Source: Paenibacillus mucilaginosus 3016 (GTDB lineage Bacteria > Bacillota > Bacilli > Paenibacillales > NBRC-103111). From it: DNA of 64,000 nucleotides. Below the pieces are notes generated by a model. The model ran no database searches. It was not told the origin of the DNA and was given only the letters and a program-made list of their open reading frames with translations. The DNA lies in contig NC_016935.1 of NCBI RefSeq assembly GCF_000250655.1, positions 1,134,001 through 1,198,000 of the forward strand. Reading direction: 5' to 3'. A program made the translations under genes and the position numbers. Positions 25,787 through 34,475 of the stretch are shown piece by piece. Every line of letters starts with the position of its first letter. Within the stretch, counting starts at the first letter, position 1.

Positions 25787-27271
25787 ATCCAATACACAGC
25801 AGAGCAAGCCGAACACTATATTTCCGAACACAAGTCTGAAGTCCGGCAGGAGTACCGCCTGAATTATCATCTCATGGCCGAGCTCGGCTGGATGAACGAC
25901 CCGAACGGATTCATCCAGTTCGGCGGAGCCTACCATCTGTTCTATCAGCATTACCCTTACGCCTCAGTCTGGGGACCGATGCACTGGGGCCACGCGGTCA
26001 GCCGGGACCTCATCTCGTGGGAGTACCTTCCGGTCTCCCTGGCGCCGGACCGGCCGTATGACAGCGGAGGCTGCTTCTCCGGCAGCGCGGTGGAGAAGGA
26101 CGGCAGGCTGGTCCTGATGTACACGGGGCATGTCGTGACGGGGCCGGACAAAGACAACGATTATTACCAGACCCAGTGCCTTGCCGTCTCGGAGGACGGG
26201 GTGAATTTCATCAAGCCGGAGGCGAATCCGGTGATCGGGCTCTCCCAGATCCCGGAGGGCGTCTCCCGCAAGGACTTCCGCGACCCGAAGGTTTTCACCC
26301 GGGACGGGATGTATTATGCCGTGCTGGGCTCCAATGACGGGCAGGGCAGCGGCCTTGTGCTGCTCTACCGGTCCGCGGATCTGCAGACATGGGAGTTCGC
26401 GGGCATCCCTGCGAAGAGTGACGGGACGCTCGGTGACAATTGGGAATGTCCGGATTTCTTCCGTCTCGGCGGCAGGGACGTACTCCTCATGTCACCGCAG
26501 CGGGTGCCGGCGCAGGGAGAGGACTTCCGCAATCTGCATTCCACGACCTATATGATCGGCAGTCTGGACCCGGAGCAGGGACGCTTCGACTACAGCGGTT
26601 ATCATCCGGCGGACTATGGCTTTGACTTCTATGCTCCCCAGACGACCGAAGACGCGCAGGGCCGCCGGATCCTGATCGGATGGATGGATATGTGGGAGAG
26701 CGCGATGCCTACCCAGGACGGCCACCACTGGGCGGGCGCCATGACGCTTCCTAGAGAGGTGCTGCTGCAGGAAGATCGGCTGGTGTTCCGTCCGGTTCAG
26801 GAGATTGAAGCTTACCGGACGAACCCGTATGAGCTCCAGGCAAAGGCCCTTCAGGGGGAATGGGAGCTGGAAACGGGCGGGGACAGCTACGAGCTGCAGG
26901 TGGTATTCGAAGCAGGAGCCGCATCCGCGTTCGGCCTGAAGCTGCGGACTCACGGCAGCGAAGAAACGGTCCTGACGTACCTGGCCGCGGAGCAGACGCT
27001 GGTGCTGAACAGGGACCGTTCGGGCAATGGACCGGGCGGGGAGCGCCGCACCCAGGTCAGCCTGGACGGCGGTGCGCTGACGCTCCGGATCTTCGTGGAC
27101 CGCTCCTCCGTGGAAGTGTTCATCCAGGACGGCCATAAGGTCATGACCGCCCGGATCTACCCGGGAGCGAAGTCCACGGGGATCAAGCTGTTCTCCGAAG
27201 GCGAGTGCTTCGTGGCCGGCCTGCGGAAGTGGGATCTCGACGTGCCGGGGGCCGAGGCATCCGGAGAGTAA
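25787..27271 (+). CDS. GH32 glycoside hydrolase (sucrase/fructanase)
   Basis: About 494 residues. All three GH32 signatures are present: WMNDPNG (nucleophile Asp), FRDPKVF (transition-state Asp) and WECPDFF (acid/base Glu), plus SGSAV and a C-terminal beta-sandwich with RSSVEVFIQDG. It hydrolyses beta-fructosides; lack of a signal peptide and a preceding importer suggest intracellular cleavage of imported sucrose or fructo-oligosaccharides. No ATG, GTG or TTG lies in frame before the conserved region; GGGGAGGG is 6 nt upstream of ATC 25787, where the family start (M-x-YT) would fall. Rare ATC initiation or a sequence error at this codon is likely. Confidence 0.9.
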   Translation: MQYTAEQAEHYISEHKSEVRQEYRLNYHLMAELGWMNDPNGFIQFGGAYHLFYQHYPYASVWGPMHWGHAVSRDLISWEYLPVSLAPDRPYDSGGCFSGSAVEKDGRLVLMYTGHVVTGPDKDNDYYQTQCLAVSEDGVNFIKPEANPVIGLSQIPEGVSRKDFRDPKVFTRDGMYYAVLGSNDGQGSGLVLLYRSADLQTWEFAGIPAKSDGTLGDNWECPDFFRLGGRDVLLMSPQRVPAQGEDFRNLHSTTYMIGSLDPEQGRFDYSGYHPADYGFDFYAPQTTEDAQGRRILIGWMDMWESAMPTQDGHHWAGAMTLPREVLLQEDRLVFRPVQEIEAYRTNPYELQAKALQGEWELETGGDSYELQVVFEAGAASAFGLKLRTHGSEETVLTYLAAEQTLVLNRDRSGNGPGGERRTQVSLDGGALTLRIFVDRSSVEVFIQDGHKVMTARIYPGAKSTGIKLFSEGECFVAGLRKWDLDVPGAEASGE

Positions 27272-27285
27272 GAAAGAGAGAAGAC

Positions 27286-27331
27286 AAATCCCCCATACGA
27301 CGGAGCCTGTCTCCGTGGTATGGGGGATTTT
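27286..27331. terminator. bidirectional terminator after the GH32 gene
   Basis: AAATCCCCCATAC / GTATGGGGGATTT outer stem with an inner GGAG/CTCC stem; located between the convergent GH32 and azoreductase genes. Confidence 0.88.
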
Positions 27332-27346
27332 GGCCTGGAAGGCTGC

Positions 27347-27982
27347 TTAGAAGGTGCGTGCGAGCTCGCGGGCGCGGGCCATCGCGTCTTCCTTGATTTG
27401 CTGCGCGCGGTCCTGGAACTGGTTGTGGCCTTCCACGAACAGACCGTCGAACGATGGGATGCCGAAGAACTGCATGATCACCCCGAGGTAGCGGTGGCCC
27501 ATCTCCATCTGGGCTGCCGGCCCTTCGGAGTAGATGCCGCCGCGGGCCTGGATGTGCAGAGCTTTCTTGTCGGTGAGCAGGCCCACCGGTCCCTGCTCGG
27601 TATAACGGAACGTTTTGCCTGCCGTGCAGATCGAGTCAATGTAGGCTTTCATCACCGGTGGGAAGGAGAAGTTCCACATCGGCGTTACGAAGACATACTT
27701 GTCGGCGGCTACGAACTGGTCGGTGAGTTCGCCGAGACGGGCCACCTTCGCTTTCTCTTCCCCGGAGAGGGCGCCAAAGTCCTGCCCGGAGCGCAGCTTA
27801 CCCCAGCCGCTGAATACATCTGCATCAATATGGGGGATATCCGCTTTGTAGAGATCCAGCGTCACCACTTCGTCTCCGCTGTGCGATTCCCGGTAGCTTT
27901 CGATGAAAGCCTGGCCTACCGCCATGGAGAAGGATGTCTGGTGATCGTGGGGATGAGCCGTAATATACAGGAGAGTTGCCAT
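27347..27982 (-). CDS. azoR: FMN-dependent NADH-azoreductase
   Basis: 211 residues, flavodoxin-like fold. N-terminal [17 protein letters not shown] (phosphate-binding segment for FMN), [17 protein letters not shown] and [19 protein letters not shown] are typical of the AzoR/AzoA family, which reduces quinones and azo compounds with NADH. GGAAGG lies upstream of the ATG. Divergent from an aldo-keto reductase gene, with repeated GTTAC half-sites between them. Confidence 0.93.
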   Translation of the reverse strand: MATLLYITAHPHDHQTSFSMAVGQAFIESYRESHSGDEVVTLDLYKADIPHIDADVFSGWGKLRSGQDFGALSGEEKAKVARLGELTDQFVAADKYVFVTPMWNFSFPPVMKAYIDSICTAGKTFRYTEQGPVGLLTDKKALHIQARGGIYSEGPAAQMEMGHRYLGVIMQFFGIPSFDGLFVEGHNQFQDRAQQIKEDAMARARELARTF

Positions 27983-28097
27983 GAAATCCTTCCTTTGCTG
28001 TGAGGTTTTTGCGGCTTTGGAAGCACACCGTAACAGTATTCGCCTTGGGCGTCAGGCTTATTACAGCATTCCGCTGCCGTTAAGACCGGCGGGCCCA

Positions 28098-28164
28098 GTT
28101 ACGCAAAGGTAAGCAGGTTACAAGCATTTCAGTTCTATTCAGGTCCGGGGGCTTGGTCTATACT
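28098..28164. promoter_or_regulatory. azoR/aldo-keto reductase divergent control region
   Basis: GTTAC (28098-28102), GTAA (28109-28112) and GTTAC (28117-28121) form TTAC-N6-GTAA plus a direct repeat. A TATACT -10-like box for the plus-strand gene lies at 28159-28164. The rest of the 245-bp gap shows no gene. Regulator identity is not deduced. Confidence 0.4.
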
Positions 28165-28226
28165 AGGGGAGTCCGGTTGTCCGGGGAAATGTACATACAG
28201 GATTTCAAATAGATGGAGGATGGACC

Positions 28227-29204
28227 ATGGGAAAAAGGTTGGCACTGCAGCATCACGGCATCGAAGCGAGCCGGCTCGTACTTGGCTGTATGGGGCTCGG
28301 CGGAGGCTGGGACCGGGAGCCGGTTACGCAAGCGCATGTGAAGCAGGCGCACGAAGCGGTGGAAGCCGCCCTTTCGGCGGGCATCAACATGTTCGACCAT
28401 GCGGATATCTATACGCTGGGCAAGGCGGAGGAAGTGTTCGGCCGGGTGCTGAAGGAGCGACCGGGACTGAGGGAAGAGATCATCCTGCAGTCCAAATGCG
28501 GCATCCGCTTCGAGGAGGGGCCGGGCCGCCCGGGGCGCTACGATTTCTCGAAGGAGCATATCCTCTCCTCGGTGGACGGCATTCTGCAGCGGCTCGGCAC
28601 GGAGTATCTGGATATTCTGCTGCTGCACCGCCCCGATCCGCTGATGGAGCCGGAGGAGGTGGCGGAAGCCTTCGCGCAGCTGAAGCGCTCGGGCAAGGTC
28701 AAGGGCTTCGGCGTCTCGAACATGAGCGGCGGGCAGATGCGCTTCCTGCAGTCGGCGCTGGACGAGCCTCTGCTCGTCAACCAGCTGGAGCTCAATCTGG
28801 CGAAGCTGGACTGGGTGGATGCCGGCGTGCATGTGAACCAGGCGGCGGGCACCGGGGTTTCGTTCCCGGACGGGACGCTGGAGTACTGCCGCAGCGAGAA
28901 GGTACAGGTGCAGGCGTGGGGCCCGCTGGCCCGCGGCCTGTTCACGGGACGCGACCTCGCGGGCGAGTCGGATGCGGTCCGTGCGACGGCCGCCCTGGTG
29001 GCGGAGCTGGCCGAAGCCCGCGGCGTGCCGCGCGAAGCGGTCGTGCTCGCCTGGCTGATGCGCCATCCGGCCGGCATCCAGCCGGTGCTCGGCACCGTGA
29101 AGCCGCAGCGGATCGCTGACTGCGCGGAAGCGCTGAAGGTGGAGCTGACGCGCGAAGAATGGTATTCGCTGTACGTGAGCTCCCGCGGGGAGCGGCTGCC
29201 TTAA
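28227..29204 (+). CDS. aldo/keto reductase (YdhF-like)
   Basis: 325 residues, TIM-barrel AKR. Catalytic tetrad positions are visible: Asp and Tyr in FDHADIYTLGKAEE, Lys in LQSKCGI, His in LLLHRPDP; the NADPH end has GVSNMSG and QAWGPLARG. It reduces aldehydes or ketones with NADPH; substrate unknown. ATGGAGGATGG precedes the ATG. Terminator just downstream. Confidence 0.92.
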   Translation: MGKRLALQHHGIEASRLVLGCMGLGGGWDREPVTQAHVKQAHEAVEAALSAGINMFDHADIYTLGKAEEVFGRVLKERPGLREEIILQSKCGIRFEEGPGRPGRYDFSKEHILSSVDGILQRLGTEYLDILLLHRPDPLMEPEEVAEAFAQLKRSGKVKGFGVSNMSGGQMRFLQSALDEPLLVNQLELNLAKLDWVDAGVHVNQAAGTGVSFPDGTLEYCRSEKVQVQAWGPLARGLFTGRDLAGESDAVRATAALVAELAEARGVPREAVVLAWLMRHPAGIQPVLGTVKPQRIADCAEALKVELTREEWYSLYVSSRGERLP

Positions 29205-29230
29205 GCGCAGCGCCGGACGGTGACATAGGA

Positions 29231-29267
29231 AAGGCCGGGTTCCGTAAGGAGGAACCCGGCCTTTTTT
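29231..29267 (+). terminator. terminator of aldo/keto reductase gene
   Basis: Perfect 13-bp stem AAGGCCGGGTTCC / GGAACCCGGCCTT, 7-nt loop, T-run. The following ~120 bp to the convergent acuI-like stop show nothing recognisable. Confidence 0.92.
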
Positions 29268-29388
29268 GGCGATGGCAGGAGACGGAGCGCTGGCGCTGGT
29301 TTGGGCGTGACACCACCGCGGCAGCCGCTTGGTTGGCGTGGCCTGCGGGGCATGTGCGCGTCCCCCTCGGGTTCGGGGTGCGACGCGG

Positions 29389-30393
29389 TCACGCCTCCCC
29401 GCCGGCCACGTTCACAAGATAGCGGCCCTGCACGCCGCCTTCGAGGACGCGCTCCAGCGCCGCGGGAAGCTCCTCGAGCCCGATCTCGGCGTGGACCATG
29501 CGCTCCAGCGCGGCAGGCTTCAGGTCCGAGGCCATCCGGAGCCAGAGGGCTTCGCGCAGCTCCCGCGGGCAGTAGACCGAGTCGATCCCCAGCAGGCTGA
29601 CGCCCCGCAGGATGAAGGGGAACACCGAGGCGGTGAAGTCCGCGCCTCCGGTCATCCCGCTGACGGCCACGGAGCCGCCGTAGCGGATCTGCGAGAGCAC
29701 GGCGGGCAGCTGCGCTCCGCCGACGGGATCGACGGCGGCGGCCCAGCGCTCGCCGCGCAGCGGCCGGCCGGCGGCGGCCAGCTCCGCGCGGTCGATGACC
29801 GCCGAGGCGCCGAGGGACGCCAGGTAGGCGTGGGCGGAGGCCTTGCCGGTGGAGGCGGTCACCTCATAGCCGAGGCCGGCCAGCATGGCGGCGGCATGGC
29901 CGCCTACGCCGCCGGTGGCGCCGGTGACGAGCACGCCGCCCGCCTCCGGGCGCAGCCCCGCCGCCTCCAGGCGGTGCACGGACAGGGCCGCGGTGAAGCC
30001 GGCCGTGCCGAGGATCATCGCCTCGCGCAGCGTCAGGCCTGCCGGCAGCGGGACGAGCCAGTCCCCGGGCAGCCGGGCTTCTTCGGCGAAGCCGCCGAAG
30101 CGGCCGGTGCCGAGCTCGTAGCCGGTGGCCAGGACAGCGTCGCCCTCGCGGAAGCGCGGATGGGAGGAGGCGGTGACCGTACCCGCCAGGTCGATCCCCG
30201 GGACCATCGGGTAGCTCCGGACTACCTTCCCTGATGGCGTGGATGCCAAGGCATCCTTGTAATTGATGCCGGAGTAGGCCACCTTCACCGTGACCTCACC
30301 CTCCGGCAGTGCTTCCCGGTCGATCTCCCGAAGTCCGGCCGTGAACGTGCCGTCCTCCGTCTTGCTGACCATCCATGCGCGCAGACGCGTCAT
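29389..30393 (-). CDS. MDR-family NADPH oxidoreductase (AcuI/YhdH-like acrylyl-CoA reductase)
   Basis: 334 residues from the ATG at 30393. Medium-chain dehydrogenase without structural zinc Cys: SGINYKDALA, VPGIDLAGTV, GGFAEEARLP, Rossmann motif VTGATGGVGGHAA, and the AcuI-type GVSLLGIDSVYCPRELR. The family reduces acrylyl-CoA or quinone-like enones with NADPH. Codon use is especially GC-rich, like its AKR neighbour. An upstream divergent region of ~490 bp separates it from the amj unit. Confidence 0.88.
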   Translation of the reverse strand: MTRLRAWMVSKTEDGTFTAGLREIDREALPEGEVTVKVAYSGINYKDALASTPSGKVVRSYPMVPGIDLAGTVTASSHPRFREGDAVLATGYELGTGRFGGFAEEARLPGDWLVPLPAGLTLREAMILGTAGFTAALSVHRLEAAGLRPEAGGVLVTGATGGVGGHAAAMLAGLGYEVTASTGKASAHAYLASLGASAVIDRAELAAAGRPLRGERWAAAVDPVGGAQLPAVLSQIRYGGSVAVSGMTGGADFTASVFPFILRGVSLLGIDSVYCPRELREALWLRMASDLKPAALERMVHAEIGLEELPAALERVLEGGVQGRYLVNVAGGEA

Positions 30394-30882
30394 CCTCTCC
30401 AACTCCCTCTGCAAGAATGAGTTACGTGTTTCTATGACCTGCTTGTATTGTACCACTTTTTGGGGTGGAGTGACTTTGAAAGGAGGGAGGGGAATGGAGA
30501 GGAAGATACGGTGGACGGTTCCGGCGAAGCCTGGCATATAGGTCATGGGAAACCGCTTGCCTCCAGGAGTGACGGTCACGTAACTTGTTACGATTCGTAT
30601 CTGACCTGGGTCATGGTATACGGGAAAACCGGGACCATTCATCTAACGAAAATGGGTAAATAAGTAAATTAAGGACGTATTTCAGGATATATTCATAGAA
30701 AAACAGCATAATTCGACTTTTCTAAAGAAAATTTTAGTTGATGACGAACTGGGACTATAGTACGATTTGTATCATCCATATTACAGAGGTCTTGGATGAA
30801 AACAGGGCGCATTCATACCGAGATTTATGTTGTATATATGCGACGTTTGGACAGAGGACGAATACATACAAAGGGGTCGTAC
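30394..30882. other. 489-bp gene-free, partly AT-rich intergenic region
   Basis: No credible gene. Holds CGTAAC-TT-GTTACG (30579-30592) followed by TACGATTCGTA (30589-30599), two small palindromes. From ~30650 the sequence becomes clearly AT-rich for about 200 bp, consistent with a promoter region for the small-protein/amj pair, though no confident -35/-10 pair is assigned. Confidence 0.5.
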
Positions 30883-31008
30883 ATGTTGAAACTGATCTTG
30901 TTTGGTGCGGTTGCGGTCATTGTTTTTGTAGTGGCAGTTTCCCTGGTTTCCATCTCCATGATGAAACGAAATAAAGACGACGGCTACGACTATGATATTT
31001 TCTCATGA
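30883..31008 (+). CDS. 41-aa single-helix membrane protein upstream of amj
   Basis: One N-terminal hydrophobic helix (LILFGAVAVIVFVVAVSLVSI) and a charged Lys/Asp/Tyr tail ending DYDIFS. AAGGGG lies 6 nt before the ATG, and the stop overlaps the amj start (ATGA), so the two are translationally coupled. No family recognised. A possible accessory peptide of Amj. Confidence 0.65.
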   Translation: MLKLILFGAVAVIVFVVAVSLVSISMMKRNKDDGYDYDIFS

Positions 31009-31802
31009 GCCTGCAGATTATTATTGTTACCCTGCTGACTATGGCGATCCATGCTTCCGATACGGTCTCCTTCTCTGTGCGCCTGGCCGGAATTCGTGTC
31101 GGGAAGCTGGCCGTAGCGCTTTCCCTTAACAGTATCGTGGCTCTGGTGGCCCGGACCTCCAACCTCCTTCAGGCCCCGCTGACCGGCAATATGGTCGATA
31201 GTGCGAAGGCGGGCGGAGGAGAGACCCTGCTGGCCAGTCTGCAGACAATCCTGGTCGGGGCCACCTTGGGAACCCTGCTGGCCATCCTGCTCTCGCCCAC
31301 CATTGTGTCGGGCGGCATGATGTTTCTCCGGCGTCTGGATACGGCCGGTTCCGTCTTCTCGGCCTTCAAGGGGTTCCTGCCGGAACTGCGGCAGGTCCCC
31401 TTCCGTATGCCGAGTCTGCGTATGCTTCGTTCCCTGGGTACCGGGGGGGTTCCGGTGAAGCTGCTGCTGCTCAATATGTTCATTACCGGAGCCTATACCG
31501 TGGGTGTTCTGTCTGCACAGTACGCTTCGTTCCTGGTTCCCGAGAACAGCACGATGGCCGCTTCCTCCGTGGGTTTGATCAACGGGATCGCCATTATTTT
31601 ATTGACGGTATTTATCGACCCGAAGGTAGCTTTGCTGTCGGACAAGGTTAATAATGGGCAGTCCCCGGCCGCCGAGATTACCAAAGTGTTCGGATTGCTG
31701 ATGATCTCCCGGCTGGCAGGGACGCTGCTTGCCCAGATCCTGCTTTTTCCGGCAGCTTACCTGATCACCACCTTCTGTTCCGTGATCTCGAGCCTGCTGT
31801 AA
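31005..31802 (+). CDS. amj: lipid II flippase Amj (YdaH, DUF2837)
   Basis: 265 residues, close to B. subtilis Amj (~270), with 6-8 hydrophobic segments. Recognised by its N terminus (TLLTMAIHASDTVSFSVRLAG), ARTSNLLQAPLTGNMVD and FIDPKVALLSDKV. Amj translocates lipid-linked peptidoglycan precursors across the membrane in parallel to MurJ; in B. subtilis it is induced by envelope stress through sigma M. Preceded by a coupled 41-aa membrane protein and followed by a terminator. Confidence 0.9.
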   Translation: MSLQIIIVTLLTMAIHASDTVSFSVRLAGIRVGKLAVALSLNSIVALVARTSNLLQAPLTGNMVDSAKAGGGETLLASLQTILVGATLGTLLAILLSPTIVSGGMMFLRRLDTAGSVFSAFKGFLPELRQVPFRMPSLRMLRSLGTGGVPVKLLLLNMFITGAYTVGVLSAQYASFLVPENSTMAASSVGLINGIAIILLTVFIDPKVALLSDKVNNGQSPAAEITKVFGLLMISRLAGTLLAQILLFPAAYLITTFCSVISSLL

Positions 31803-31848
31803 CGACGGGACTTGGATGTCACTCCTCCACCTCCGCCGCACGAACCAA

Positions 31849-31889
31849 AAAACCTCCGTCCCGGGATGATCCCAGGATGGAGGTTTTAT
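31849..31889 (+). terminator. terminator after amj
   Basis: Outer stem AAAACCTCC / GGAGGTTTT and inner CGGGATGATCCC, followed by ATTAT. Near-palindromic, so it could also act for the convergent glutaredoxin gene. Confidence 0.8.
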
Positions 31890-31932
31890 TATGCAGGCCG
31901 TACGGAAGCCAAGCCTCCTGGAGCATGCAGGA

Positions 31933-32169
31933 TTACTCCGCGCTCAGCGCTTTCTTCAGACGGGTCGTGTTCATGCCGAGAATCTTGTGCTCGCCGATCA
32001 CCGTGACAGGGACGGATTGGAAGCCCATGCCGGTCAGCTCGTCGAAGTACTGGTCGTTGTGGGCGATGTTCCGCTCTTCGAAATCCACGCCCTGCTCTTT
32101 CAGGAAGCCTTTGACCTGTTCGCAGAACGGGCAGTTTACGTTGGAATATACAATTACCGGGGTAGACAT
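31933..32169 (-). CDS. glutaredoxin-family thiol reductase
   Basis: 78 residues from the ATG at 32169 (AAAGGAG 11 nt upstream). Compact glutaredoxin fold with active site CPFC at residues ~13-16, cis-Pro segment SVPVTVIG and the glutathione/thiol-loop region HKILGMNT. Closest in style to the NrdH/YruB-like Grx of Gram-positives. It reduces protein disulfides in the cytoplasm. Its promoter carries two Fur-superfamily palindromes, one a perfect PerR-type box, implying peroxide or metal control. Confidence 0.88.
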   Translation of the reverse strand: MSTPVIVYSNVNCPFCEQVKGFLKEQGVDFEERNIAHNDQYFDELTGMGFQSVPVTVIGEHKILGMNTTRLKKALSAE

Positions 32170-32217
32170 GGGAAAGATCGCTCCTTTTGCCATAAGTAAG
32201 GTTATTCAATATGCCTG

Positions 32218-32267
32218 ATTATATCACGACGATTATAATAATCAATACTATTTTATAATCATTATAA
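32218..32267 (-). promoter_or_regulatory. glutaredoxin promoter with PerR/Fur-type boxes
   Basis: On the minus strand: -35 TTGATT (32245-32240), 16-bp spacer, -10 TATAAT (32223-32218). A perfect 7-1-7 box TTATAATCATTATAA occupies 32253-32267 just upstream of -35, matching the PerR consensus TTATAATNATTATAA. A second palindrome GATTATAATAATC (32231-32243) overlaps the -35 and spacer. The remaining 120 bp to the next stop codon contain nothing recognised. Confidence 0.85.
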
Positions 32268-32387
32268 ATAACTCGACGATCTTGGGCCGCCGAGCTTCCC
32301 TCTTTAACTTGCTTGGGTGACGGCTTCCGGGGGATCGGCAGGGGACGCAGCAGATTAGCTTTCCAAGGCAAGCCTGCCTAACCTTCC

Positions 32388-34475
32388 TTACTTCTCCTGA
32401 TCCAGCTGCGGAGCTTCCAGCAGGGCTTTGGCCAGCTGAGTACGATTCTTGGCGCCGTACTTCTGCAGCATGGCATTCACATGCTTCTTCACGGTCGCTT
32501 CGCTGATGAAGAGTCCGGCCGCGATCTCGGGGTTGGTGCGGCCCTGAATGAGCTGCTCGGCGACTTCCCGCTCACGTGACGTGAGCAGAGAGTGGGCCGG
32601 GCCGGGCTGGACGGCTGCGCCAGCCGGCGTATTCCGCGGGGTGAGATCCGTGCTCTCCATCATCCGGTGGAGGAAGCCCAGCTGCTTCTCCCGCCGGGTA
32701 TCCAGCAGGTACGTATAAGAGGGGGTTACCCCGTCATGGTCCGTATGCACAACCCCCTCCGCCTGCCGGAAGCCGAGCGCTTCGACGGCCTGGATGAAGT
32801 AGGGGAGCGGCGGGGGCGAAGTGATGAGCAGCTGCCCGCCGAGGATCCACTCGAACTGCAGCCGGATCGAATCCGACCGGAGCTCCTCCGATTCGAGATT
32901 CTCGACATCCGTGGTGAAGAGGAAGGCGCCCGCCTTTTTCTCGGGCGGCACGTCGTAGGCCTGGAGCTGCTGGGGGGTCAGGGAGCGAAAATAAGCCCTG
33001 GAAAGCGGAGCCTCCAGCAGGAACGGCAGCGTGCCGGAGTGGATCGGCAGCAGCGCGGACAGCCCTGCGGTCTCCCCGCCGGGCCGGCGCAGCAGCTTCA
33101 CGGCCCCCGGATCGAGCCTTACCAGCTCCTCCAGGCGAAGCCCCGCCAGCCGGTACAGCGTCTCCTCCGCCGAGAAGGAGAAGCGGTAGACGGACTCCAG
33201 TCCGGGGGTGGAGCAGCGCACGTTCCACCCCCGGGCCTGTTCCCTGCGCCGGCGGATGTAGTCTTCGGCCTCCGCGAGATTGTGGAGCCCCACGCTCTCG
33301 TAGTAGTTGAAGGTCGTTCGAGAATGGCGGTAGTGCGCGCGCAGCACCGGAGGACCGGCCGCCCGCAGCAGCTCGGCGATGTCCCAGGAGGCGTCCTGTC
33401 CGCGTTCCAGCGCTCGGCGTGCCGAGGCGTAGAAGGCGGCGGCCGTCCGCCGCCGGTACTCCTCGTAAGCCGCAGGCATCCGCGTCTGGAGCACGCGCGA
33501 GGCCGTCTCCCGGACCAGGCCGTGCAGCTGCCAGCCCTCCGCCGTTTCCTCGACGAACGAGAGGCGGATGAGCCTCTCGAAGAGCGGGGAGGGGACGGGC
33601 TCGCCCAGCAGGCCGGAGAGAAGCTCCTGGTGGAAGGACCGGGGAACGGAGGCGGCGAGAACCAGCTCGCGCAGCTCCACTCCGGGCGCCTCCCTCAGCC
33701 AGTCGGTCAGGAGCGATTCGAAGTCTCCGGCCGGAATATCCCCGGCCGAGGGGCTCTTCCGGGCCTCCCGGGTGAGGGGAGTGAAGAGCGACAGCGAGAG
33801 CGGATGGCCGAGCGTCCGCAGCCAGAGCCTGTCGATGTCCGCTTCGTCCGTCATCCCATGCAGCTGCGCGTAAGCCCGGCATTCCTCATAGCCCAGCTCC
33901 CGGAGCGGAATCGGAAGCACGAGCCGGCGCCAGCCCGGGAGCCGCTTCCACGGCCCTTCGAGCGGGAACCGTCCGGAGGTCACGATCAGCACGTTCGCGT
34001 GCAGCGCGGGCAGGAAGCTCTCCCGGAACCAGCTGTCGAGGCTTCCCGCCTCTTCGTAATGGTCGAAGGCCAACACAAGCGGAGCGTCTGCCGCCAATCG
34101 GTTCAAGGCCCTGACGCAGTGCTCCTGCTCAGGAAGGCCAGGGGCCGCCCCGCCTTCCCCCAGCAGCAGAAGCAGCCGGGCGCAGATGCGCTCGGGCGTA
34201 TTGGTGTAGTCCCGCAGATCGGTGAGGAGGAAGGGGATGCCTTTCTCCTCCGCCGTCCGCCGGCAACGGGAGAGCAGGAAGGTTTTGCCCATCCCGCCGG
34301 TTCCGTAGATATGCAGAATGCGCTCGGTGTACATGGACAGGCTCTGCAGATACTGCCCGAAGAGCTGCAGTTCAAACGAGCGCCCCACAAAGGAAGCCTC
34401 GTTCCAGGCCAGCAGCTGATCCGCCAGGCTGGCCCCGGGCAACCCGCTGCGGTAAGTGATCCGTTCCAACGTCAT
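32388..34475 (-). CDS. large LuxR-family regulator with N-terminal NTPase domain
   Basis: 695 residues from the ATG at 34475 (GGAGGAAGGG upstream). N-terminal P-loop NTPase (Walker A GTGGMGKTFLL, Walker-B-like LVLAFDHYEE), a winged/helical middle region, an uncharacterised segment (~430-600), and a C-terminal LuxR/GerE helix-turn-helix (LTSREREVAEQLIQG, NPEIAAGLFISEATVKKHV). The architecture is that of STAND/MalT-like signal-dependent activators, but TPR repeats are not obvious. Divergent from ilvBN with ~125 bp between, so ilvBN is a candidate target. Signal unknown. Confidence 0.88.
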   Translation of the reverse strand: MTLERITYRSGLPGASLADQLLAWNEASFVGRSFELQLFGQYLQSLSMYTERILHIYGTGGMGKTFLLSRCRRTAEEKGIPFLLTDLRDYTNTPERICARLLLLLGEGGAAPGLPEQEHCVRALNRLAADAPLVLAFDHYEEAGSLDSWFRESFLPALHANVLIVTSGRFPLEGPWKRLPGWRRLVLPIPLRELGYEECRAYAQLHGMTDEADIDRLWLRTLGHPLSLSLFTPLTREARKSPSAGDIPAGDFESLLTDWLREAPGVELRELVLAASVPRSFHQELLSGLLGEPVPSPLFERLIRLSFVEETAEGWQLHGLVRETASRVLQTRMPAAYEEYRRRTAAAFYASARRALERGQDASWDIAELLRAAGPPVLRAHYRHSRTTFNYYESVGLHNLAEAEDYIRRRREQARGWNVRCSTPGLESVYRFSFSAEETLYRLAGLRLEELVRLDPGAVKLLRRPGGETAGLSALLPIHSGTLPFLLEAPLSRAYFRSLTPQQLQAYDVPPEKKAGAFLFTTDVENLESEELRSDSIRLQFEWILGGQLLITSPPPLPYFIQAVEALGFRQAEGVVHTDHDGVTPSYTYLLDTRREKQLGFLHRMMESTDLTPRNTPAGAAVQPGPAHSLLTSREREVAEQLIQGRTNPEIAAGLFISEATVKKHVNAMLQKYGAKNRTQLAKALLEAPQLDQEK

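Noticed and set aside
30448..30663. 71-residue frame between acuI-like and amj genes
   Set aside because: No RBS-start pair, no domain, and it crosses palindromic intergenic sequence.
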